A stretch of DNA of 64,000 nucleotides from positions 1-64,000 of IMG/VR virus record IMGVR_UViG_3300038463_000730; one strand, 5' to 3'. The DNA is from a virus. The notes beneath the pieces were generated by a model. The model had not been told where the DNA came from. It saw only the letters and a program-made list of their open reading frames with translations, and made no database searches. The position numbers and the translations under genes were made by a program. Below, piece after piece: positions 40,635 through 48,691 of this stretch (position 1 is its first letter; the number at the start of each line of letters is the position of its first letter).

Positions 40635-40991
40635 ATGACAGCTGTAATTGGAATGGCGGAATTGAACCTGGAAACAAAGCAAACATTTGAGGAGCTGGTC
40701 CAGATTGCCCGTCCCTACGTTCGTAAATTAGGCCACACGATTGGCGAGTGGGAGCTTGGGCCTCGACCTCACATCAGCTTCCACATCTTCACAATTTGCA
40801 AAGCGTGCAAGAAGAAAATCAAATGCCAGAAGTGCCTTGTCGTTGGGACTGAAGACGAGATCACGTATCGCTGGGAGATTATCGTTGGTAACTACATAAG
40901 TGTCTCGTTGAGCCGTGAAGCCGAACTAGTCGAAAACATTAAAGACACGTGGGAACGATGTCTCTGTACTAGACTATCGGTGATGCTGTAA
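40635..40991 (+). CDS. family A protein, 118 aa
   Basis: LGH at 32-34, CKAC at 55-58 plus a further CQKC at 64-67, C111 with tail CTRLSVML. The extra CxxC could form a second half-site. Confidence 0.74.
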   Translation: MTAVIGMAELNLETKQTFEELVQIARPYVRKLGHTIGEWELGPRPHISFHIFTICKACKKKIKCQKCLVVGTEDEITYRWEIIVGNYISVSLSREAELVENIKDTWERCLCTRLSVML

Positions 40992-40992
40992 C

Positions 40993-41319
40993 ATGAAATA
41001 TCTTACGGAAGATAAACTACAGGTCATCCACACTGGCCTCCGAAAGATGGGACATCGCATCGATTGGAAATCTCCAGATGAACCGGTGTTCAATCTAAAT
41101 GGGGAACTGATCCTGGTCGGAACATGCCAGAATTGTCATCAACTGCTTGAATGTTTTTATTCTGGAATGAGTTCGGTCTGTAACGTCTACGTTGACAAGG
41201 TTCGAACGATATACATTTCGAAAAAGGGTGACGTTCGAATAAGTGGGATGAATGGGATGAAATATTACCCCGTGAGTTACGGCTCGATTCAATGCCCGAA
41301 GCTTGTTGTCATGCTTTAG
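40993..41319 (+). CDS. family A protein, 108 aa
   Basis: MGH at 19-21, CQNC at 45-48, C101 with tail CPKLVVML. Confidence 0.74.
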   Translation: MKYLTEDKLQVIHTGLRKMGHRIDWKSPDEPVFNLNGELILVGTCQNCHQLLECFYSGMSSVCNVYVDKVRTIYISKKGDVRISGMNGMKYYPVSYGSIQCPKLVVML

Positions 41320-41327
41320 GATAATCT

Positions 41328-41606
41328 TTGGCAAATCCACAGACTCAATCAATCGCCAGCATTTTCGCAGCGATAAAAAAGAAAACGGGGCATAAAGTCG
41401 ATAGGCTCGATAATGAATTCGTTCGCGGTTGGCTCGTTTATACGGCCAGGTGTCGATACTGCAATTCAGAAATTGAGCTTTACACAGAGGGAAATCTAGT
41501 CGCGATCAATAAATTCATTGCCGGTTCGTTTGAAAACAATCGATGGCGAATCAATCCATTGGTCACGAAGATGCTCTTGTGTAAAAGATTGAAGGTGATG
41601 TTGTGA
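41328..41606 (+). CDS. family A protein, 92 aa, TTG start
   Basis: The shortest complete member: TGH at 20-22, CRYC at 42-45, C85 with tail CKRLKVML. TTG start chosen because AGGA lies 6 nt upstream and there is no ATG before the His motif. Confidence 0.72.
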   Translation: MANPQTQSIASIFAAIKKKTGHKVDRLDNEFVRGWLVYTARCRYCNSEIELYTEGNLVAINKFIAGSFENNRWRINPLVTKMLLCKRLKVML

Positions 41607-41929
41607 TGCCGCTGATCATTTGGCCGTTGATTCCAAAGCCTGTCCCATCCGGGACAATCGAACAAAAGACCGAGTGGTTTTTAGCAATGCTTTGCGAGGT
41701 CCGCCGCCGTGCAGGACATCGCTGGGCACCTCTAAAGGAGGGAGCCTTTGACGTGCCGAGGGTCATTTGCCTCTACACATTCTGCCTCTCGTGTGGCATA
41801 TACATTCACATGTACCCGGAGGAACCACACCTTTACTTCCAGAATGGAACTGGAGGCTTACAGTTCGGTTTTGACATCCCAGACGGTTGGAAACCAAAGG
41901 TTTGCGACAAGCTGGCGTCATTCGTTTAG
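41606..41929 (+). CDS. family A protein, 107 aa
   Basis: Last member of the array. AGH at 36-38, CLSC at 60-63, C100 with tail CDKLASFV. The start follows AAGGTG, which is embedded in the previous gene's last codons. Confidence 0.73.
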   Translation: MPLIIWPLIPKPVPSGTIEQKTEWFLAMLCEVRRRAGHRWAPLKEGAFDVPRVICLYTFCLSCGIYIHMYPEEPHLYFQNGTGGLQFGFDIPDGWKPKVCDKLASFV

Positions 41930-42304
41930 TACCGGGTGACTTTCTCTCAATGCCACTTTTCTCGCTTCGAGTTCGGCCAATTCCATTGACTCTGGTCGTG
42001 CAGAATACATACTGACTACAGACACGACTTGAAAAGGTGGGGTATTCAACCACCAAGGACCGATGGTAGCGCTCCTTTGCGGCCGATGGCAAAGCTCTCG
42101 CTTTCGAGCCTCAGACCAGCCTATCGTCAGGTGTTTTCAACCAGTTGTAAGTTGTTGAATTCACACAGGATCTAACCGCTACTACGAGTACACGCCGGAC
42201 CTTTGGCACCCGGTTTGCAAAGTGTTTTCGTAGGCAGCCCGATAAGAGTTGGATCTCCGTTCCTCACGAACTCAACCAAGGGAGCCCAGGCCAAACCCCA
42301 AAGG
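41930..42304. other. gene-free leader, possibly structured
   Basis: Between the end of the array and the next gene. Several hairpins can be drawn on the plus strand (GGTGG/CCACC at about 42037-42055, TTGC/GCAA near 42078, GCTC/GAGC near 42094, GAGTT/AACTC near 42247), and no coding frame. No tRNA passes the T-arm test. Could be a long 5' leader or small RNA. Confidence 0.4.
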
Positions 42305-42313
42305 ATGGATCAG

Positions 42314-42724
42314 ATGACAACGACTCGTAACACAGCCAGTACTTCGCCCCCTGTGACGCCGATGACTCCTGCAACTCCTGGATTGGCCGATGCAAATGCG
42401 CTGATCAAGAGGGTGTTCGACGCCACGGAACACGCGATCGAAAACCTCACGATCGGCGAACGCATCTCCTTGAAAGGCTTGACCGAAAGGGTTTCGGCCT
42501 TTCTAGCTCTACCGCAGTCAACTGTTTCACCTTTCGTCTCGCTCTGGACGAAAAACAACAGTGACAAATGCACAGTGATGAAAGGACGAAAAGGAGGAAT
42601 CTATCGCGGCAAGCCCGTGAGAAAAGAAGACCTCGTCCCACGTTGCTCGCATTGCGGTCAAAAGCTACGCGCTGGAAAAGGCGCGGCAGCGAAGAAGCAG
42701 GAAACGACGCCGAAGGCTGCGTAA
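42314..42724 (+). CDS. zinc-knuckle hypothetical protein, 136 aa
   Basis: A Thr/Ser/Pro-rich N-terminus, a helical domain (residues 25-85), then a basic segment and CSHCGQKLR near 112, with an Ala/Lys tail. AAAGG lies 9 nt before the second ATG. The helix-plus-zinc layout suggests nucleic-acid binding. Followed by a clear terminator, so probably a monocistronic transcript. Confidence 0.7.
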   Translation: MTTTRNTASTSPPVTPMTPATPGLADANALIKRVFDATEHAIENLTIGERISLKGLTERVSAFLALPQSTVSPFVSLWTKNNSDKCTVMKGRKGGIYRGKPVRKEDLVPRCSHCGQKLRAGKGAAAKKQETTPKAA

Positions 42725-42761
42725 CCATTCGTCAAATCATCATCTGTCCGGCCTAGAACGA

Positions 42762-42791
42762 GGCCCGGCGCGAAAGCGTTCGGGCCTTTTT
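42762..42791 (+). terminator. intrinsic terminator
   Basis: GGCCCG-GCGC-GAAA-GCGT-TCGGGCC hairpin (42762-42786) followed by TTTTT: a textbook rho-independent terminator with a GAAA loop. The best one in the window. Confidence 0.9.
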
Positions 42792-42906
42792 CTTTTGTCA
42801 CAAATGTACGCCATTACCGCCTCACACTGGCAAAACGCCACGCCTCAAGCGAAAGCTACGACTCATCGTTTGACGATGGACTGAGAACGAATCGATCCCC
42901 GTTGGC

Positions 42907-43362
42907 ATGGTTGATCACACCGTACCGCGCTTCGTCGAGCTGGCATTCGGCAAACTTCAGCCCTTCGATCGATGCCCGCTGTGTGAGTCGAAAGCTCCGG
43001 CATGCTTTTATCTTCGAGAGTCGAACAGCACACGGTATTTTATTGATCCGAAGGATGACTCCCGAACCATCATCTCGGATCAAATCCTGCACTTTAGCTG
43101 CCGTACTCAGTCAATCCAGATCGTTCAGAAGGTTGAAGCAAATAGAAGACTTGTTACCTCGTCATGTCAGGTAGAACGTAATGGTTCCCTGTACATAGCG
43201 GTGATCGACTTCGCACAAAACAACACTTCTTTTCGGAAGACACGCGCAAAGCATGAAGATGGCTACCAGTTCAGTGTAACGGGGTGCCGCAAACGCCTGT
43301 TCCTCTCTGAGAGCGTAGATGAATGGTGTGACTCACTAGACCGCTTCTTTAACTTCGCATGA
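42907..43362 (+). CDS. cysteine-containing hypothetical protein, 151 aa
   Basis: CPLC at residues 23-26, then further single cysteines (33, 65, 87, 124). Beta-rich. The C-terminus (SVDEWCDSLDRFFNFA) differs from the array tail. No SD is obvious. Function unknown. Confidence 0.6.
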   Translation: MVDHTVPRFVELAFGKLQPFDRCPLCESKAPACFYLRESNSTRYFIDPKDDSRTIISDQILHFSCRTQSIQIVQKVEANRRLVTSSCQVERNGSLYIAVIDFAQNNTSFRKTRAKHEDGYQFSVTGCRKRLFLSESVDEWCDSLDRFFNFA

Positions 43363-43396
43363 TCTCAATGCTTAGCGACTTTCGGTGGTCGGGCCA

Positions 43397-43424
43397 TTGA
43401 CACGAGCTACAGGTGAGCTACTGT
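43397..43424 (+). promoter_or_regulatory. sigma70-like promoter candidate
   Basis: TTGACA at 43397-43402 and TACTGT at 43419-43424, 16 bp apart, just upstream of the ATG at 43432. A start point would fall inside or just before the start codon, so the fit is imperfect. Confidence 0.35.
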
Positions 43425-43431
43425 AATAGAC

Positions 43432-44043
43432 ATGATACCGGACCTGACCCAAGCGCTCGCCAATGCCGCGATCGGCATGAAACGCATTCATTTCACGCCC
43501 GGTGACGAAAACTCGTACCAGAAGTCGTACGTCGAGGGAGAAGAGTTGATCATCAACGATGATCGAAATCGCGCTCATAATGGATTCCGGATGAACATCC
43601 GAACATTGGTTTTTACCGAACTCGCGAAGGTTCGTAACGAAACCAAACTATTCAGGCCAACGTTCGAGCCTGCAACACGAGCCACTGGGATCCGACCGAT
43701 CGCTATTCAAATCAATGACAGCTCGGTCATGAACGATCATTGGGAAGCTAGTTTGATCTATCGCTGCGCATTGAACTTGGAGCGGCGGTACTTGATGGAC
43801 ACCGTACTCTATTACATGTCGCGGCGAATCAAAACTGCCAACTCTGAACTGCGGATTGAATGGGAAGCACACAACCATAACTGCCGCATTACAGAGTACC
43901 CGATTCTCACAGAGGAGAACCCGAGCGTCGAAGCAATTCGGGCGGCACGGACCGGGAAACTAAAGCACACGTTTAAAAACGTGAATCGTGAATTCTTTGA
44001 AACGATCGGTTCAAAAATCGAGCGATTACAAACGTGGCTCTAA
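43432..44043 (+). CDS. hypothetical protein, 203 aa
   Basis: MIPDLTQALANAAIGMKRIH... soluble mixed alpha/beta protein. Its end, KIERLQTWL, resembles the array tail (RLxVML type). No CxxC. Function unknown. Confidence 0.65.
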   Translation: MIPDLTQALANAAIGMKRIHFTPGDENSYQKSYVEGEELIINDDRNRAHNGFRMNIRTLVFTELAKVRNETKLFRPTFEPATRATGIRPIAIQINDSSVMNDHWEASLIYRCALNLERRYLMDTVLYYMSRRIKTANSELRIEWEAHNHNCRITEYPILTEENPSVEAIRAARTGKLKHTFKNVNREFFETIGSKIERLQTWL

Positions 44044-44194
44044 CGGTCTAATGGTTTCCAGTCGCCAAAATCATTGGTTTCTGCACTATCAAACATCGTC
44101 CTTTTCTGGTACACTTCCGTGATAAATCAGTGGTTACGGCCACTTGAGGGTTTGTTCAGAGTTCAGCCGTACGCTGAAATAAAAGGGGGATTCA

Positions 44195-45256
44195 ATGCTC
44201 AGTGCATTCATCTTGAGCAATCGACGTGAAATCATTGCAAATTCGTGTAGAACGATCGCATTGAGATCTGGTTTGATTCCAGACGAAACTCCTGCCGCAG
44301 TGCCGGTATTCCTGAATTTTTTTCTCAGCCAATTGGTCAATATTCTTTCGTATTCGTGTCCTGATGACGGAATGAAACGAACGGCTGCCATCCACGGCGG
44401 CTCGATGCTGGGTCTCGGTTATTCCGTTTCACATGTCGTCCACGACTATGGAGACATTGGTAAGGCTATTATCTGTTTGGCTTTGAAATGTGAAATAGTC
44501 TTCACTGTCCAAGACTTTTACCAGCTATGTCGATGCATCGATTCAGCAGTTTCGGCAGCCGTTACAGAATACGAACGTCTTCGAGACCAGAACGTTGCTC
44601 GGGCCGAGACAGAGCGCATCGGTATATTCGCCCACGAATTACGAAACAAGATGAGTGCCGCAACACTCGCCTACCAATCCATCGTTTCGGGACGCTCACC
44701 TGTTAAAGGCGGAGTCTCGGCAGTCGTTACAAGGAACCTGATCAACGTTAATGATCTGATCGAACGAGAAATCAATCAGGTTCGAGTTGACTCGGGGAAT
44801 TGTCACCAGAAACGAATCCATCTTTACCAGTTTATGGAAGAAGCCGGATCGGATGGAATGGTTTCGGCAAATGCTCGCGGTATCTCGCTTAAGGTAAGCC
44901 CGACTCCACGCGAGATCGACATCGACGTCGATCAACAGATTCTTGCTGGAGCTGTTTCGAATCTATTGCAGAATGCATTCAAATTCACACCTCAAGGCGG
45001 ACAAGTGCTGCTGCGTACGTCTGTCTTGGACCACCGCGTTTTGATCGATGTGGCGGATGAATGCGGCGGTTTGCCAATTGGCAAGAATGAGGAATTGTTT
45101 CGAGCGTTCGAGCAACGCGGAACGAATCGCTCCGGACTCGGGCTCGGATTGTTCATCAGCCGAAAAGGCGTTGAGGCTAATAATGGCTCGATCCATGTTC
45201 AAGACATTCCCGGATCAGGATGCGTTTTCACGATCGATTTGCCATTGGCTTCGTAG
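44195..45256 (+). CDS. soluble sensor histidine kinase, 353 aa
   Basis: Residues 1-130 are an N-terminal regulatory region without transmembrane segments (EIIANSCRTIA motif). H-box AHELRNKM with His147 in the phospho-acceptor position, then a dimerisation helix pair. ATP-binding domain: N-box SNLLQNAFKF (Asn260), D-box DVADECGGLP (285-294), G-box GLGLGLF (314-320). All catalytic boxes look intact, so autophosphorylation is expected. AGGGGG precedes ATG. No receiver-domain gene was found in this window; the partner may be a host regulator or lie elsewhere. Host-type kinases are rare in phages. Confidence 0.9.
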   Translation: MLSAFILSNRREIIANSCRTIALRSGLIPDETPAAVPVFLNFFLSQLVNILSYSCPDDGMKRTAAIHGGSMLGLGYSVSHVVHDYGDIGKAIICLALKCEIVFTVQDFYQLCRCIDSAVSAAVTEYERLRDQNVARAETERIGIFAHELRNKMSAATLAYQSIVSGRSPVKGGVSAVVTRNLINVNDLIEREINQVRVDSGNCHQKRIHLYQFMEEAGSDGMVSANARGISLKVSPTPREIDIDVDQQILAGAVSNLLQNAFKFTPQGGQVLLRTSVLDHRVLIDVADECGGLPIGKNEELFRAFEQRGTNRSGLGLGLFISRKGVEANNGSIHVQDIPGSGCVFTIDLPLAS

Positions 45257-45304
45257 CACTGTTCTGATTTGTCGAGGCGTTCATTCGGCGGTCATTCCTC
45301 ATGA

Positions 45305-45841
45305 ATGGCCCAAGGTAATTACGATCCGAATGTCACCGACGTCGATAAGCTCGAAGGTATCCGGCTTCATGAGGCTGCCGAGACCGAACGCAAACTCATC
45401 TCCGAACGCGAGCTGACCAAACGCGAAGAGTTGAAACAACGAGACACGGGCGGATTCATTGCCGGTCGTGTCGGAATGATTATCGTTGGCGTCGGAGCAA
45501 TCATTGCGATTGCGATCAGCGCAAACAGTTACATCGACAAGATCCCGCCTGGCGGCGCCCGTAGTCCGATCGTGCTCGAACCAGCGAAGATCATTACGCC
45601 TCCAGCACCGGAGAAGATGAAATGCGCAGATGAATTCTGGCGTGTCTCGGGAGCCCAGGCTTACATGCATGCCTCGTGTTCGCACGAGACACACCAGGCT
45701 CGCACGGAGCACATGATCGGTAACGGTGAGCCGATGGACATTATGTTCTGTCTATGTCCGGGTAATCCGATGGCAAAGGCTCCAGAACCAACACCAGCAG
45801 TGCCCGCACCGACTCCGACAGCTACAACAGAGAAGAAATAA
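45305..45841 (+). CDS. single-span membrane protein with extracytoplasmic domain, 178 aa
   Basis: A charged helical N-terminus (residues 1-48), a transmembrane span at about 52-74, then CADEFWRVSG, CSHETH and CLCPGN, a cysteine-containing domain probably outside the cytoplasm, and a Pro/Thr/Ala tail. Lies 48 nt after the histidine kinase; could be its partner, but nothing shows it. Confidence 0.68.
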   Translation: MAQGNYDPNVTDVDKLEGIRLHEAAETERKLISERELTKREELKQRDTGGFIAGRVGMIIVGVGAIIAIAISANSYIDKIPPGGARSPIVLEPAKIITPPAPEKMKCADEFWRVSGAQAYMHASCSHETHQARTEHMIGNGEPMDIMFCLCPGNPMAKAPEPTPAVPAPTPTATTEKK

Positions 45842-45848
45842 GTTTCGA

Positions 45849-45966
45849 GGGTGCATAAGCTCAGGGGTCCAGTCCCGCCGATGTTGTATGTAGCGCTGCT
45901 ACAACGTTGGAAGGTAGAGCTAGGTCGTCAAAGGCCTGGTCGTCGGTCCGAATCCGGCTGCATCCA
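45849..45966 (+). tRNA. degenerate tRNA-like element
   Basis: Acceptor GGGTGCA/TGCATCC (7 bp with one G-U) and T-arm GTCGG, loop TCCGAAT, CCGGC, adjacent as in tRNA. A D-arm-like AGCTC...GAGCT brackets a D-loop swollen by about 44 nt, itself containing a TGTAGC/GCTACA hairpin. The anticodon-like stem AGGTC/GGCCT has a 6-nt loop (GTCAAA) instead of 7 and lacks U33. Probably a non-decoding relic or mimic. Confidence 0.45.
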
Positions 45967-45967
45967 C

Positions 45968-46678
45968 TTATTCTCCAGCTTCACGCTCAGTATCGGGGAC
46001 AGGTTCTCGCCTCGTTTGAGGTTGAATCTCGAACGGCTCCGCTGGTAACTCGGGAGGTTCGGCCTCACCGTAATTCCATTGCTGTTCGTATGGCTCTGGT
46101 TCTTCTTTTGGTTCCGTTGGTAAGACGGGTGCAATATCAACTGCGGCAACCCCGTTCTCCTGAATACGAGCCAACCTATGAAGCTCCTTAATTGAGAATA
46201 ACGACTGAAACAGTATTCGTACATTGTGACGGTCAGCTTGCGAATCGATCGCATCTAGTTCGTAGATGATCTTCGCTACATCCAATCGCGCCTTCGTCAC
46301 CGGATTATCCGGGATTTCGAATTCCGGATCAATATCGAGCGGAGGAGCCTCGGTTTGCAGATCTGCAATCAGATCATCAAGCCATGGCTTATAGTAGTTC
46401 GGAATGAACGAATCAGCAAGATAACGGTACTGACTAAGTGATCTAGTAACCTGCTTTCTTGCTTCCGGCCTTCCGCCAACTTCTAGGTATTCAGATTCAT
46501 ATCGAGCGATCATTACCTGGATATTGGCTAGGTCATTAGGAATCGAATCTCGAATACCTTCAAGAGCCGAGATCATTTGTTCCTTCGACAGCAAAGGAGC
46601 TCGAACGGCTGAGTAATCCTGACCTCGTTTAATTGCCAAGCGATTGGCTAATTCGAATGTTTTTGTGAATCTAGACAT
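45968..46678 (-). CDS. hypothetical helical protein, 236 aa
   Basis: Isolated minus-strand gene. Helical body (residues 1-165) with many Arg/Glu pairs, then a Pro/Glu-rich C-terminal third (EPKEEPEPYEQQW). Possibly structural; no family recognised. Confidence 0.65.
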   Translation of the reverse strand: MSRFTKTFELANRLAIKRGQDYSAVRAPLLSKEQMISALEGIRDSIPNDLANIQVMIARYESEYLEVGGRPEARKQVTRSLSQYRYLADSFIPNYYKPWLDDLIADLQTEAPPLDIDPEFEIPDNPVTKARLDVAKIIYELDAIDSQADRHNVRILFQSLFSIKELHRLARIQENGVAAVDIAPVLPTEPKEEPEPYEQQWNYGEAEPPELPAEPFEIQPQTRREPVPDTEREAGE

Positions 46679-46774
46679 ATCAAATACATGCTATAACAGT
46701 GGCATCTAAATTGTTCGAACGATCGCCGATGTCGAGCTGTACTTTGGCTTGTTCTTTTCTCTAAAGGTATTTGT

Positions 46775-47308
46775 GTGCATATCTTCCTTAGCGTAATTGG
46801 TTTGCTTTGTTCGATCGGGACAACCATCCTGTTCAACCAAATCATTCTTCCAGGTTACTTTCGGACACGAAAGTTTAACTACATTCTGGAAGACATAATT
46901 AACGAGGACGTTGCATCCATTATCTTTCGATTGGAAATGAACAATTGGTATGAAGCATTCGATCGTATGGCTACGAAGAACGTTCGTAATCAACTTCTGC
47001 GAACTCTTCAGCGCGGGTTTCGCCTGGGCAGCTCGGTCGAGCAAAGACCGCTCATCGTCGGTCAGGCGCTCGGCAATCTAGCCCGTATGAGCGGCAAGGC
47101 CCGGCAACGTGCAATCAAGATAACGATCATGCTTTCACTTCGCCATCAGAACTACGATTTCATCGTTGGATTATTGGACCGTAACAAAACGATCAAGACT
47201 AAGATCTTTCTTTCTACGATCAAAACAATCAACAACCCGAACCGTGAACTTGTATTCAAATACATGAACCGAGATCACGATACAGCAAAGCTATTAGTCA
47301 TGCTTTAG
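46775..47308 (+). CDS. membrane-anchored helical-repeat-like protein, 177 aa
   Basis: GTG start with AAAGG upstream. An N-terminal hydrophobic segment (FLSVIGLLCSIGTTILF) is followed by helices typical of HEAT- or ARM-like stacking, and an end TAKLLVML that resembles the array tail. Function unknown. Confidence 0.65.
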   Translation: MHIFLSVIGLLCSIGTTILFNQIILPGYFRTRKFNYILEDIINEDVASIIFRLEMNNWYEAFDRMATKNVRNQLLRTLQRGFRLGSSVEQRPLIVGQALGNLARMSGKARQRAIKITIMLSLRHQNYDFIVGLLDRNKTIKTKIFLSTIKTINNPNRELVFKYMNRDHDTAKLLVML

Positions 47309-47310
47309 TT

Positions 47311-47733
47311 ATGATTAACATTACAGATAAAGAATTCAAACTGTTTCGGGCTGCGTGTCCGAAATGCAACAACTCACTTTTCCCCACAAGGCTTGAGGCG
47401 AATTACGATCGGTATTGCAAGAAGTGTAATTACCGCGCCGCATTCTATCTTGACACGAGCAAGCGTACCACCTTCCTGAACTACGAGCAAATCTACGGCA
47501 CCCGGGAACACGGTATCAAAACTGTATTGGTCCGAATCGATTACACCGAACAAGCCGCGATAATCACCGTGTTGAATAAAGGATTGTTCATTCCCTCTTC
47601 TCTGGATCGAGAGTCTCGTGAGGAATACAAAATGCCATTGAAAGATGAGTACTTTGACGACAACTGCTTGATACGAATGGACGCATTAGACGAGATCGTA
47701 ACCAGATTCAAAAAATTGGGTATCATGCGCTAA
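47311..47733 (+). CDS. zinc-ribbon protein, 140 aa
   Basis: CPKC at 16-19 and CKKC at 36-39 make a classical zinc ribbon at the N-terminus. The remainder is mixed alpha/beta and ends FKKLGIMR. Two bases after the previous stop. Possibly binds nucleic acid. Confidence 0.68.
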   Translation: MINITDKEFKLFRAACPKCNNSLFPTRLEANYDRYCKKCNYRAAFYLDTSKRTTFLNYEQIYGTREHGIKTVLVRIDYTEQAAIITVLNKGLFIPSSLDRESREEYKMPLKDEYFDDNCLIRMDALDEIVTRFKKLGIMR

Positions 47734-47763
47734 ACATGCGGATGGCCCGTTATATCGAGGAAT

Positions 47764-48150
47764 ATGAGTAAGTCTAATTCTGCCACCCGCTTAGAATCTT
47801 TGAAATGCTTGCTTCGGAATTCGCTTCCGAAAAAAGACGCCTCAGCAAAAGCTTCAGTTGCTCCATTGTTGTCAGATGACGATCTGAAGGTCTTTCTTGA
47901 ACACGGAGAGAACGCAACCAAAACTGCGATGAACATCTCGGAAGTGCCGGACCACTATTCTGATCTAGTCATCGAGTACGCGATGTATATGGCATTGATG
48001 TCTAACTCTCTTATTGAGAAGGGTCGCGAGTTTGCGTTCCTCGACAGCGGAGTGACGTTTACTCCTCCCGCTCTCGCAGACCACATGATGCAAGTAGCTC
48101 GTGCGGTGATCGACGGTTGGTTCAAGAAGGTCGCGTTCTACAAGAGCTAA
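47764..48150 (+). CDS. hypothetical protein, 128 aa, possibly virion-associated
   Basis: GAGGAA before ATG. The second half (EYAMYMALMSNSLIEKGREF, then FTPPALADHMMQVARA) resembles, from memory, a hypothetical family found among phage structural proteins. That assignment is weak; no motif proves it. Confidence 0.6.
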   Translation: MSKSNSATRLESLKCLLRNSLPKKDASAKASVAPLLSDDDLKVFLEHGENATKTAMNISEVPDHYSDLVIEYAMYMALMSNSLIEKGREFAFLDSGVTFTPPALADHMMQVARAVIDGWFKKVAFYKS

Positions 48151-48151
48151 G

Positions 48152-48691
48152 TTGTACATACCGTACAACAATTTCTATCTGAAGAACGTCTTCATCGTAG
48201 ATAACGTGCCATACGGCGCGATGGCGTCCTACCCTGGTGATCCCGGGTTACCACGAGTCTTGGTCACGCGAAACCTTCGACAGACCAACCATCTCATTGG
48301 AGGTCCGCAGATCGAGATTCAGGACTTCGGTGACCATTTCTACATCGAACCATTCGAGATGGAATCGGAAGACCAGTTCAACAAACTGGCCCTACTCGCT
48401 ATTTGTGAAGCTCACAAACTAACACGTCAAACGGCAGATAATCACAAAGATGCCGAGTACATGCTACTGCGATGGGACATGGATATCGGTGTTTCGGTCC
48501 CGGATCCACATAATCTCAACGACTACTTTCTCTTAGCTAACAAAGAATACTTCGGCTGCGTAGCTATTCGTGACCTATCTAACTTTGACCAGCTGTACGC
48601 TCTCGCGATAGCCAATCCACGTGGCGTAGTCAAAGTGACAAACCGGTCCGTGCCAACGTGCGAATCTCATTTAGGCCCGTTGAAGTTTTAG
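48152..48691 (+). CDS. hypothetical protein, 179 aa
   Basis: TTG start (MYIPYNNFYLKNVF) one base after the previous TAA, or ATG at 48221. Beta-rich, Pro and Asn loops, no signal. Paired with the preceding gene, so perhaps part of the same particle or complex. Confidence 0.6.
   Translation: MYIPYNNFYLKNVFIVDNVPYGAMASYPGDPGLPRVLVTRNLRQTNHLIGGPQIEIQDFGDHFYIEPFEMESEDQFNKLALLAICEAHKLTRQTADNHKDAEYMLLRWDMDIGVSVPDPHNLNDYFLLANKEYFGCVAIRDLSNFDQLYALAIANPRGVVKVTNRSVPTCESHLGPLKF

Noticed and set aside
45849-45966. Functional tRNA-Asp(GTC) reading
   Set aside because: The anticodon-like loop has six bases and no U33, and the D-loop is inflated by about 44 nt, so I list it only as a degenerate tRNA-like element.
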